Shown here piece after piece: positions 27,313-34,303 of a stretch of DNA of 64,000 nucleotides. Source of the DNA: Rhizocola hellebori (GTDB taxonomy: Bacteria > Actinomycetota > Actinomycetes > Mycobacteriales > Micromonosporaceae); the NCBI RefSeq assembly GCF_016862955.1, contig NZ_BONY01000011.1, forward strand, positions 62,001 to 126,000. The letters are read 5' to 3'. The stretch's first letter is position 1, and each line of letters opens with the position of its first letter. The notes below the pieces were generated by a model. That model did not search any database. It saw only the letters and a program-made list of their open reading frames with translations, and was not told where the DNA came from. The position numbers and the translations under genes are program-made.

Positions 27313-27456
27313 TCACTCCTTTCGGTGGCGCGTGAGCATGTCGCGCAGCTTCGCGAGGGCGCCGCCGGCCACGGCCACCCCGATGAGGGCGGCGAACAGG
27401 GCGAAGACCGCACCGATCCCGATGATGGCGGCAAGGATGAACAGGCCGGTGATCAC
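27313..27456 (-). CDS. small single-helix membrane peptide in the sdh operon, SdhF candidate
   Basis: 47-aa ORF starting with GTG immediately after the sdhC stop (TGAGTG) and ending 2 nt before sdhA. It is hydrophobic through residues 5-32 ([20 protein letters not shown], then [11 protein letters not shown]) and ends in a basic tail ([12 protein letters not shown]), so it is a one-helix membrane peptide with a charged cytoplasmic end. In the mycobacterial diheme Sdh complex, a roughly 3-kDa single-helix subunit SdhF lies near a quinone site. Position, size and topology match that subunit; sequence similarity itself I cannot test. It is too short for default gene finders. Confidence 0.7.
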   Translation of the reverse strand: MITGLFILAAIIGIGAVFALFAALIGVAVAGGALAKLRDMLTRHRKE

Positions 27457-28149
27457 TCAGATCACCCCGAAGGTGGCCGCATATGGGACAGCGAGGAAGC
27501 CCGCGCAGACCAACAGACTGACCGCGAGCGCGGCTGGGCGGGAGGACTTCAGTCCGAGGGTCTGCAAGGCGCTCCAGATGCCGTGGCGCAGATGGAATCC
27601 GAGTGTGATCACGGCCAGGGTGTAGAAGGCGGTGACGTACCAGCGGCCGGGCGCGAAGTCCTGCGCCACCGCGGCGTAGGCGCTGCCGTCCTCAGCGACC
27701 GGGTTGAGGTCGCGGGTGGTCAGGTCGAGCACGTGGTAGACGACGAACAGCGCGATGATCACCCCGCCCCAGCGCATGGTGCGCGCGGCATAGCTGCCCT
27801 GCACCGGCGGGCGGTGCGCGTAGCGAACGGGCCGGGCGCGGCGGGCGGCGACGGTCAGCGCGGTCGCCGCCCAGAGGTGCCCGGCTATCGCGGCCAGCAG
27901 CACCACCCGCTGCACCCACAGGTAACCGCCGAAGGGCAGCACCGGCTCGCCGATCTCGCGCAGCCAGTGGGCATAGGAGTCGAAAGCCGCCGACCCGAAG
28001 AAGATCTTGAGATTGCCGGCCATGTGCGCGAGCAGGAATCCGACCAGCAAGGCCCCGGTCACCGCCATGATGATCTTTTTACCCACAGATGACCTGGTCA
28101 GCTCCACACCTGCGAGCAAAACATGAGAACGCGATGGCGTCCAATGCAT
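27457..28149 (-). CDS. sdhC: succinate dehydrogenase cytochrome b subunit (five-helix, diheme type)
   Basis: 230-aa membrane anchor with five helices (around residues 27-48, 72-98, 122-144, 168-193, 205-228). Candidate heme ligands are in [22 protein letters not shown] and GFHLRHGIW, the pattern of two-heme menaquinone-linked Sdh/Frd type B. It is the first gene of the operon, 29 bp from the divergent LysR gene. There is no SdhD gene, as expected for this type. Confidence 0.93.
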   Translation of the reverse strand: MHWTPSRSHVLLAGVELTRSSVGKKIIMAVTGALLVGFLLAHMAGNLKIFFGSAAFDSYAHWLREIGEPVLPFGGYLWVQRVVLLAAIAGHLWAATALTVAARRARPVRYAHRPPVQGSYAARTMRWGGVIIALFVVYHVLDLTTRDLNPVAEDGSAYAAVAQDFAPGRWYVTAFYTLAVITLGFHLRHGIWSALQTLGLKSSRPAALAVSLLVCAGFLAVPYAATFGVI

Positions 28150-28178
28150 CGTGATTGCAGTTCCGATAGGCGTAGGCT

Positions 28179-29270
28179 ATGCCGGTGCAGCTGCAGCAGC
28201 TCCGATACTTCCTGGCGGTCGCCGAGACCAGGCATTTCACTCAGGCCGCCGAGCTGACCGGTGTGAGCCAACCCTCACTGAGCAAACAGATCCATGTCCT
28301 TGAGGCCGAGCTGGGCGCGACCCTGTTCACGCGGGTGCGCGGCAACGTCACGCTGACCGCGGCCGGCGAGGCTTTGCTGCCGCGGGCCCGGCGCATCATC
28401 GCCGACCTGGAGACCGCCCGCCTGGAGGTGGAGGAGCTGGTCGGGGTCAGCCGCGGGCGGCTGCGCCTGGGCGCGACCCCGAGCCTGTGCACGAGCTTGG
28501 TCGCCCCGGTGCTGCGCCGCTATCAGGAGACCTATCCGGGGGTTCGCCTGCACGTGGAGGAGGGCGGCTCCGACGACCTGGTCGGCAAGCTCAGCCGCGG
28601 CCAGCTCGACCTGGCCCTGATCGTGCTGCCCGACACCGGCACCGACCCGGCCCTGATCACCGAGCCGATCCTGCGCGAAAGCCTGGTCATCGCCTCGTCG
28701 CAGCCGCTGACCTGGCCCGCCTCCCCCGCCGCGCTGGTTGGGCCTGCCGCCCCTGCAGAGCGCCCTGCTGATGCCACGCGGGTCGCGCGGGCTGGGCCTG
28801 ATTCCCCTGCCGCCGGGCTGGCTGGGCGCGCTGGCGGTGCCGCGCGGGTGGGGCTGGCTTCCCGTGGCGGTGGCGCGGTGGGTGGGGCGGTGCCGTTGGT
28901 GGCGTTGCGGGATGAGCCGATGGTGATGTTCCGGGCGGGGTATAACCTGCGCGATGCGACCCTGGAAGCATGCCGGCGCAACGGGTTCGAGCCCACTTTC
29001 GCCATCGAGGGCGGCGAGATGGATGCGGTGCTCAGCTTCGTCCAGGCTGGGCTCGGGGTGGCTCTGGTGCCGTCGATGGTGCTCGCGTCCCGGCCCGGCT
29101 TGTACGCCACAGCCCTTGCCGCGCCAGGGATCCAGCGCACCATCGCGCTGGCCCATCGCCGCGACGTCACCCCGACGCATGCCGCGCGGGCGGTGCGCGG
29201 TGTGCTGCACGCGTATCTGACCGAGGCCATGGCGTGGGACACCCTGCCGGCCGGGGTGCAGACCGTCTAG
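28179..29270 (+). CDS. LysR family regulator with low-complexity insertion
   Basis: 363-aa regulator, about 50 residues longer than usual. The N-terminal winged helix is intact (LQQLRYFLAVAETRHFTQAA, GVSQPSLSKQIHVLEAELGA). The effector-binding domain runs to the C-terminus, but residues about 178-230 are an Ala/Gly/Pro/Arg-rich insert between LVIASSQPL and VPLVALRDEP, where relatives have about ten residues. The reading frame is open throughout. Its start is 29 bp from sdhC, so control of the sdh operon and itself is likely. Whether the insert abolishes ligand binding is unknown. Confidence 0.88.
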   Translation: MPVQLQQLRYFLAVAETRHFTQAAELTGVSQPSLSKQIHVLEAELGATLFTRVRGNVTLTAAGEALLPRARRIIADLETARLEVEELVGVSRGRLRLGATPSLCTSLVAPVLRRYQETYPGVRLHVEEGGSDDLVGKLSRGQLDLALIVLPDTGTDPALITEPILRESLVIASSQPLTWPASPAALVGPAAPAERPADATRVARAGPDSPAAGLAGRAGGAARVGLASRGGGAVGGAVPLVALRDEPMVMFRAGYNLRDATLEACRRNGFEPTFAIEGGEMDAVLSFVQAGLGVALVPSMVLASRPGLYATALAAPGIQRTIALAHRRDVTPTHAARAVRGVLHAYLTEAMAWDTLPAGVQTV

Positions 29271-29309
29271 GCAACGCGGCCGAAACATGGCCGCCATAGT
29301 CTGAAAGCC

Positions 29310-29798
29310 GTGTTGATCAGAGAGATGACGGTGGCCGACGCCCACGAGGTGCTGGCCATCTACCAAGCCGGACTGGACACCGGCAACGCCAGCTTCGACA
29401 CCACCGCCCCCGACTGGAACTCCTTCGACAAGTCGCGGCTGCCGCAGCATCGCCTGGTGGCGGTGGGCGACGACGGCGCCATCCTGGGCTGGGTGGCGGT
29501 GCGGCAGGTCTCCCCCAGGCCGGTCTACGCCGGGGTGCTCGAGCACAGCGTCTACATCGCCGCGCATGCACGCGGTCAAGGCATCGGCAAGGCGCTGCTG
29601 CTGGCGCTGATCGCCTCCACCGAGGAGGCCGGGGTGTGGACTTTGCAATCAGGAGTGTTCCCGGAGAACACGGCAAGCCTGGCGCTGCACGAGAAATGCG
29701 GCTTCCGGGTGGTCGGCGTCCGCGAGCGGGTCGCCAACCATCACGGCACGTGGCGCGACGACATCATGGTGGAACGGCGCAGCCCGGTGATCACCTAG
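29310..29798 (+). CDS. GNAT acetyltransferase, phosphinothricin-acetyltransferase-like
   Basis: 162-aa enzyme of the PAT/Bar-like group. Signature: REMTVADAHEVLAIYQAGLD, GWVAVRQVSPRPVYAGVLEH, HARGQGIGKALLLALI, then FPENTASLALHEKCGFRVVG and HHGTWRDDIMVER. Its native substrate is probably an amino acid or amino-acid analogue. GTG start. Its 3' end overlaps the convergent carbonic anhydrase gene by 4 bp. Confidence 0.9.
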   Translation: MLIREMTVADAHEVLAIYQAGLDTGNASFDTTAPDWNSFDKSRLPQHRLVAVGDDGAILGWVAVRQVSPRPVYAGVLEHSVYIAAHARGQGIGKALLLALIASTEEAGVWTLQSGVFPENTASLALHEKCGFRVVGVRERVANHHGTWRDDIMVERRSPVIT

Positions 29799-30481
29799 GC
29801 CTGGACCTGGCCCACCACTCCGGTGGTCAGGCTGTAGCGGCCGCCGGTGACCATGGCGCCCGATCCGGCGATGACCGGGTCGGCGCGCAGCGCGGTCACG
29901 GTCAGCTGCACCTGGGCCGCCACCGTGGCGTCGATCCTCTCGTCGCGGGAAAGACTTTGGTGGAACGAGTTTTTCGCCATCTGGTAAGCGGGCGTGATCG
30001 CGGCCACGACCCGGTCGAGTTGTCCTGGCGGGCGCAGCCCGTCCTCCAGGTATTCGATGGTGGCCCGTACCGCCCCGCAGCCGGTGTGCCCGAGCACGAA
30101 CACCAGCGGGGTGCCGTGCGCGGGGCCGTACTCGACGCAGCCGGTGATCAGCGGGTCGAGGGCCTGACCTGCGGTGCGTACCACGAAAAGATCGCCGAGG
30201 TCCTGATCGAAGACGTACTCGGGCGGCACCCGGGAGTCGATGCAGCTGAACACCACAGCGAAAGGGTGCTGGCCGCCGGCGACTCGACGTCGCCGGTCGG
30301 CGGCAGGATCGCGGTGAAGTGGTTCACCGCGAACCCATCGTTTGTTTCCGGACATGAGCCGGGTGAGCGCCAGACGAGGCTCGGGTGGATTGTCTAGCTC
30401 GTACGCCGCCGCCGGAACGGCGATCAAACCTGTTCCGGCAGCGGCTATAGACGCCCCCAGCAGTTTCCTGCGGGCGACCAT
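29795..30481 (-). CDS. beta-class carbonic anhydrase with export signal
   Basis: 228-aa enzyme. The zinc ligands and dyad are in VFSCIDSRVPPE (Cys, Asp-Arg) and LGHTGCGAVRA (His, Cys); these are the beta-class motifs. The N-terminus (RRKLLGASIAAAGTGLIAVP) is a twin-arginine-like signal followed by an A-x-A-like site, so the protein is probably exported, which is unusual for this class. It follows the cold-shock gene by 8 bp on the same strand. Confidence 0.9.
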   Translation of the reverse strand: MVARRKLLGASIAAAGTGLIAVPAAAYELDNPPEPRLALTRLMSGNKRWVRGEPLHRDPAADRRRRVAGGQHPFAVVFSCIDSRVPPEYVFDQDLGDLFVVRTAGQALDPLITGCVEYGPAHGTPLVFVLGHTGCGAVRATIEYLEDGLRPPGQLDRVVAAITPAYQMAKNSFHQSLSRDERIDATVAAQVQLTVTALRADPVIAGSGAMVTGGRYSLTTGVVGQVQA

Positions 30482-30489
30482 CGAAATAA

Positions 30490-30690
30490 TCAGATGGGGC
30501 GGACCGCGTCGGCCTGGGGACCCTTGGGCCCCTGGGTGACCTCGAACTCAACCCGCTGGTTCTCCTCCAGGGACCGGTAGCCGCTGGATTGGATGGCAGA
30601 GAAGTGGACAAACACGTCAGGACCATTGTCCTGCGCGATGAAGCCGAAACCCTTTTCGGCGTTGAACCACTTCACGGTGCCCTGTGCCAT
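30490..30690 (-). CDS. cold-shock domain protein
   Basis: 66-aa OB-fold nucleic-acid chaperone of the CspA family. RNP1 is [11 protein letters not shown]2 is [18 protein letters not shown] is the invariant start and [11 protein letters not shown] the C-terminal strand. Start ATG 30690 with AGGAG upstream. The leader of at least 100 nt (30691-30800) includes a 17-nt palindrome and could hold a temperature-responsive fold. Confidence 0.97.
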   Translation of the reverse strand: MAQGTVKWFNAEKGFGFIAQDNGPDVFVHFSAIQSSGYRSLEENQRVEFEVTQGPKGPQADAVRPI

Positions 30691-30720
30691 GGTGTTTTCT
30701 CCTCAAAAGCTCGCTCGCCA

Positions 30721-30737
30721 GCCCGCACCGTGCGGGC
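30721..30737. promoter_or_regulatory. palindrome in leader of the cold-shock gene / 3' end of yaaA
   Basis: GCCCGCAC-C-GTGCGGGC is a perfect inverted repeat between the yaaA stop (30806) and the csp start (30690). It is either the yaaA terminator stem, a csp leader structure or an operator; the sequence does not decide between them. Confidence 0.4.
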
Positions 30738-30805
30738 CGCCAGCTTCCTCCAAGCCTAGGTCCACATGCCTGCCCGCGGCGACATTGGGGCGATCAGCGT
30801 GTCCG

Positions 30806-31573
30806 CTAAAGCTCGGATACAACTATGTCGACGCGGTTGCCGTCGCGTTGCGCGGTGTACTTCAGCTCACGCAACGCGCCCATCAGCTCGTCGAGGTTGC
30901 GCGGCACGATCCCGGAGGTGGCCAGGTCGCGTACCAGGCGGCCCTTGGTGGCCTTGTTGAAGTGGCTGACCACGGTACGGGTGACGGCCCCGCCGACGAC
31001 CCGTTCGTGCAGCACGCGGATGGCGGCGTGCGGCCCGGCCGGCTGCCACATCGCCGCGTACGGGCCGGAGCGCAGGTCGATGACCAGGCGTTTGCCGGTC
31101 AGGCCGGCCAGCGCGGCGGGCAGGGCCTTGCGCCAGAACGTCCCGACGCCGCCCACGCCGGGCAGGCTCACCCCGGCCGCGCAGCGGTAGGCGGGGATCC
31201 GGTCGTCGATGCCGACCACGCCCCACAGTCCGGAGAAGACCAGCAGGCTGCGCCGCATCAGTTTGCGGGCGGCCGGGCTGAGCGTGGCCAGGTCGAGGGC
31301 CTCGTAGAGCACGCCGGTGTAGATCTGCGCCGCGGTGGCGGTGGGGGCCGTGTGCAGGCCGGTGTTGCGTTTCACCTCGTCGGCCTGGCCCGCGCTGAGC
31401 CCTAGCGCGGTGCGGGCGGCAGTGTCGTCTTTGGACGAACACAGCGCGACCAGGCTGTCCAGGACCCGCTGCCGGGCCGGGGCCAGCGCGGGCAGCGTCA
31501 GCGACGCGAGGTCGAGCGGCTTGCCGCGCCGGGGCGCGGTCTTGCCTTCCGACGGCGGCAACAGGATGAACAC
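30806..31573 (-). CDS. yaaA: peroxide stress protein YaaA (DUF328)
   Basis: 255-aa protein of the UPF0246/YaaA family. Hallmarks: FILLPPSEGKT at the N-terminus, YTGVLYEALD, SGLWGVVGIDDRIPAYR, LVIDLRSGPYAAMW and NKATKGRLVRDLA. In E. coli YaaA lowers intracellular iron during peroxide stress and binds DNA; the role here is inferred. GTG start at 31573. It is 77 bp divergent from the Nudix operon, sharing its promoter region. Confidence 0.93.
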   Translation of the reverse strand: MFILLPPSEGKTAPRRGKPLDLASLTLPALAPARQRVLDSLVALCSSKDDTAARTALGLSAGQADEVKRNTGLHTAPTATAAQIYTGVLYEALDLATLSPAARKLMRRSLLVFSGLWGVVGIDDRIPAYRCAAGVSLPGVGGVGTFWRKALPAALAGLTGKRLVIDLRSGPYAAMWQPAGPHAAIRVLHERVVGGAVTRTVVSHFNKATKGRLVRDLATSGIVPRNLDELMGALRELKYTAQRDGNRVDIVVSEL

Positions 31574-31650
31574 CGGGTCAGTTTAAACAGCCCTTGACAG
31601 CCTCAGTTATTCTCAATCCGAGTTGTTCTACCAATGAGAAGGACTGGCGT

Positions 31651-32382
31651 GTGAACGAGCGGGAATTCCTGGAAAACTACGATCCGCGCGCGTTTGAGCC
31701 GCTGGCCGTCACCGTCGATGTGGTCACCCTGACCATTCGCGAGGGCCGGCTCAAGGTCCTGCTCGTGGAGCGCGGCGAGCCGCCCTTCGCCGGAAGGCGC
31801 GCCCTGCCCGGCGGCTTCGTGCGCGACGACGACCTCGACAACGCGGCCCGCCGGGAGCTGGCCGAGGAGACCGGGTTGCTGCCCCGGGTGCATCTGGAGC
31901 AGCTGGCCAGTTTCGGCGATCCCGGACGCGACCCGCGGATGCGGGTGGTGTCGGTGGCCTATCTGGCCTTCGGGCCCAGCCTGGCCGATCCGGTCGCCGG
32001 CGGCGACGCGGCCACGGCCCTGTGGGCCGACGTCGACGCCGCCGGTCCGCTGGCCTTCGACCACGACCGGATCCTGGCCGCCGGGCTGGAACGGGCCCGC
32101 TCCAAGCTGGAGTACACGCCTTTGGCCACGGCCTTCGTCGGCGACGAGTTCACCATTTCCGAGCTGCGCAGCGTCTACGCGGCGGTGTGGGGCGAGGACC
32201 TGCACGCGGGCAACTTCCATCGCAAGGTGCTGTCGGTGCCCGGTTTCGTGGAGAGCACCGGCGCCACCACCGAACGCAGCAGCCAGCGCGGCGGGCCCAG
32301 GGCTCGGCTTTATCGCGCCGGCGACGCCCGCATCCTGCACCCGGCGTTGCTTCGCCCGGCCCGCGAGGAGGAGGTGCGGTGA
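31651..32382 (+). CDS. NrtR-like Nudix domain / winged-helix regulator or ADP-ribose hydrolase
   Basis: 243-aa protein. Nudix domain at residues about 20-150 with a box running from GGFVRDDDLDNAARRELAEE to TGLL; one acidic position usually Glu is Asp. The C-terminal about 85 residues form the winged-helix-like domain of the NrtR family (KLEYTPLATAFVGDEFTISE, LRSVYAAVWGEDLHAGNFHR, KVL). NrtR members repress NAD genes and bind ADP-ribose; others hydrolyse it. GTG 31651 has AAGGA 7 nt upstream. An inverted repeat TTCTCA-N18-TGAGAA (31611-31640) lies just upstream and TTGACA at 31594. First gene of the four-gene operon. Confidence 0.87.
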   Translation: MNEREFLENYDPRAFEPLAVTVDVVTLTIREGRLKVLLVERGEPPFAGRRALPGGFVRDDDLDNAARRELAEETGLLPRVHLEQLASFGDPGRDPRMRVVSVAYLAFGPSLADPVAGGDAATALWADVDAAGPLAFDHDRILAAGLERARSKLEYTPLATAFVGDEFTISELRSVYAAVWGEDLHAGNFHRKVLSVPGFVESTGATTERSSQRGGPRARLYRAGDARILHPALLRPAREEEVR

Positions 32383-33320
32383 CGTTTCTGCACGCGGTGG
32401 AGCAGGTCAACGCGGCACGCAGCGCGCAGGATCTGTTCGGCGGCACCGATGCCGGGCACCGGTACCGCACGATGGCCAAGCTGCTGCATCCCGACACCGC
32501 CCCGGCCGGGCAGCTCCGGCTGGCGCGGGAGGCGTTCGCCAGGCTTGCGTTGCTGTGGGAGCAGTACCGGCGCGGGGAACGCAAACTTTACGAGGGCGAC
32601 ATCGCCCACCTCTACTCCGCCGACGGCGGGGCGGCGCTGCGCAAGATGCCCCGCCGGGCGCGTGACAACGATCTGATGCAGCGCGAGGCGCAGGCACTGT
32701 CGGCTTTGGAGCGTCACGGCGAGGACCGCCATCGGGCCTACGCACCGTTGCTGCTCAACAGTTTCCGCCAGCGCGACCCGGACACCGGGGTGCAGCGGGT
32801 CGTCAACGTGCTGCAGCACCTGCCCGGCTTTGTCAGCCTGGCCCTGGTCGCCCGCTGCTACCCGCAGGGGGTGCCGGCCCGCGACGCGGCGTGGATGTGG
32901 CGGCGGCTGCTGGTGGCGCTGGGCTACGCGCACCGGGCTGGTGTCGTGCACGGCGCGGTGGTTCCCGAACATGTGCTCATCCATCCCGGCGAGCACGGGC
33001 TGGCCCTGGTCGACTGGTGCTATTCGACGCGCGGCGACGAGCCGATCCCGGCCATGGTGGGTGGGCGGCTGGACCTGTATCCGCCGGAGGTGGCGCAGCG
33101 GCGGGTGGCTGGGCCTGGTACCGACATATATCTGGCGGCAAAGTGCATGAGCTGGCTGATGGGCGCGCACACGCCGGGCGCCCTGCGCCGCTTCGTCAAG
33201 GGCTGCACGATCCCCTACGCCAAGGCACGCCCGCAGGACGCCTGGCGTCTGCTGGCCGAGCTCGACGATCTGCTGCACCAGCTTTACGGCAAGCGAACCT
33301 TCCGGCCCTTCACCCTCTAG
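32379..33320 (+). CDS. J-domain fused to kinase-like (probable pseudokinase) domain
   Basis: 313-aa protein. Residues about 8-65 resemble a J-domain with the key HPD at 37-39 (YRTMAKLLHPDTAPAG) and flanking helices. From about 80 on is a protein-kinase-like fold: a lysine in LRKMPRR, a Glu in QREAQAL, an extended hinge, then the catalytic-loop position reads HGAVVPEHVLI (about residue 191), lacking the HRD aspartate, and the DFG position reads DWC (about 212). So it is likely a pseudokinase or a kinase of altered chemistry. GTG start overlaps the Nudix stop. The J-domain suggests recruitment of a DnaK-type chaperone. Confidence 0.75.
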   Translation: MTFLHAVEQVNAARSAQDLFGGTDAGHRYRTMAKLLHPDTAPAGQLRLAREAFARLALLWEQYRRGERKLYEGDIAHLYSADGGAALRKMPRRARDNDLMQREAQALSALERHGEDRHRAYAPLLLNSFRQRDPDTGVQRVVNVLQHLPGFVSLALVARCYPQGVPARDAAWMWRRLLVALGYAHRAGVVHGAVVPEHVLIHPGEHGLALVDWCYSTRGDEPIPAMVGGRLDLYPPEVAQRRVAGPGTDIYLAAKCMSWLMGAHTPGALRRFVKGCTIPYAKARPQDAWRLLAELDDLLHQLYGKRTFRPFTL

Positions 33321-33328
33321 GAGAGAAC

Positions 33329-34303
33329 ATGGGAAGCGGAAAATGGTCCACCGACGTCTATGACGCCACCGCCCGTTACCGCAGGGCAAGCGGCGCAAGC
33401 GCTTTCGCCTACAGCGATTCGGGCGCGCTTTATGTGCACGACGCGCTCAACCCTTACGGGGTCGCCGCTCGGGAGAGCCGCGACAGCGACGAGCACCCGC
33501 GCTCGACGCCGATCGCGGTGCTCTTCGACGTGACCGGGTCGATGGGTCACGTGCCGCGCAAGCTTCAGACCAAACTGCCCGAGCTGTTCGGTCTGTTGCT
33601 GCGCAGGGACTACTGCACCGACCCGCAGATCATGTTCGGCGCGATCGGCGACGCCACGTGTGACAACGCGCCGCTGCAGGTGGGCCAGTTCGAGTCGGAC
33701 AACCGGATGGACGACGATCTGGGCCGCATCCTGCTCGAAGGCGGCGGTGGCGGGCAGCGCACCGAGTCCTACGAGCTGGCCATGTATTTCATGGCCCGGC
33801 ACACCACGCTGGACTGCCTGCAGAAGCGGGGCCGGCGCGGCTATCTGTTCATCATCGGTGACGAGATGGCCTACGGCCGGGTCAAGCCGGCCGAGGTGCA
33901 CGGGGTGATCGGCGACACGATGACCGAACCGTTGTCGCTCAAGGCGATCCTGACCGAGCTGCAGCGCAAGTTCGACGTGTACTTCATCCTGCCGGCGGCG
34001 GCCGGTCACGGCGGCGACTCGCAGATCCTCGGGTTCTGGCGCAAGCTGTTGGGGCAGAACGTCATTGCCCTGGACGACCTGGACGCGGTCTGCGAGACGA
34101 TCGCGCTGACGGTGGGCCTGGGCGAGGAGGCCATCGACCTGGCCGAGGGTCTGGAGGATCTGGCCGAGGTCGGTTCGGCGGCCGGGGTGGCGGTCGGCAA
34201 AGCGCTGGCGCGGCTGGGTTCTGGCGGCGAGGCGGTGGTCAGGGCGGCGGCTCCGGCCGACCTTGACGACGCACAGCCTTGGGACGGCTTGGTACGGCTG
34301 TGA
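33329..34303 (+). CDS. vWA-domain-like protein
   Basis: 324-aa cytoplasmic protein. The metal-ion-dependent adhesion (MIDAS-like) motif is DVTGSMG at residues 67-73. GAIGDATCDNAPLQV and GRRGYLFIIGDEMAYG supply later polar residues typical of a vWA fold. A short acidic stretch (EEAIDLAEGLEDLAE) lies near the C-terminus. No signal peptide. AGGAG overlaps the J-domain gene's stop, giving an 8-nt gap. The PurA-like start overlaps its stop. Probably a binding or scaffold protein of the operon. Confidence 0.75.
   Translation: MGSGKWSTDVYDATARYRRASGASAFAYSDSGALYVHDALNPYGVAARESRDSDEHPRSTPIAVLFDVTGSMGHVPRKLQTKLPELFGLLLRRDYCTDPQIMFGAIGDATCDNAPLQVGQFESDNRMDDDLGRILLEGGGGGQRTESYELAMYFMARHTTLDCLQKRGRRGYLFIIGDEMAYGRVKPAEVHGVIGDTMTEPLSLKAILTELQRKFDVYFILPAAAGHGGDSQILGFWRKLLGQNVIALDDLDAVCETIALTVGLGEEAIDLAEGLEDLAEVGSAAGVAVGKALARLGSGGEAVVRAAAPADLDDAQPWDGLVRL

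Noticed and set aside
27325-28092. 255-codon frame antisense to sdhC and the small membrane ORF
   Set aside because: Acidic/His-rich shadow of a membrane-protein gene.
28275-29648. 457-codon frame antisense to the LysR and acetyltransferase genes
   Set aside because: Composition is that of a shadow frame and both genes on the other strand have clear motifs.
31594-31622. TTGACA-type -35 before the Nudix gene
   Set aside because: TTGACA at 31594-31599 is good, but no convincing -10 hexamer lies at 16-18 bp spacing, so I did not list a promoter.
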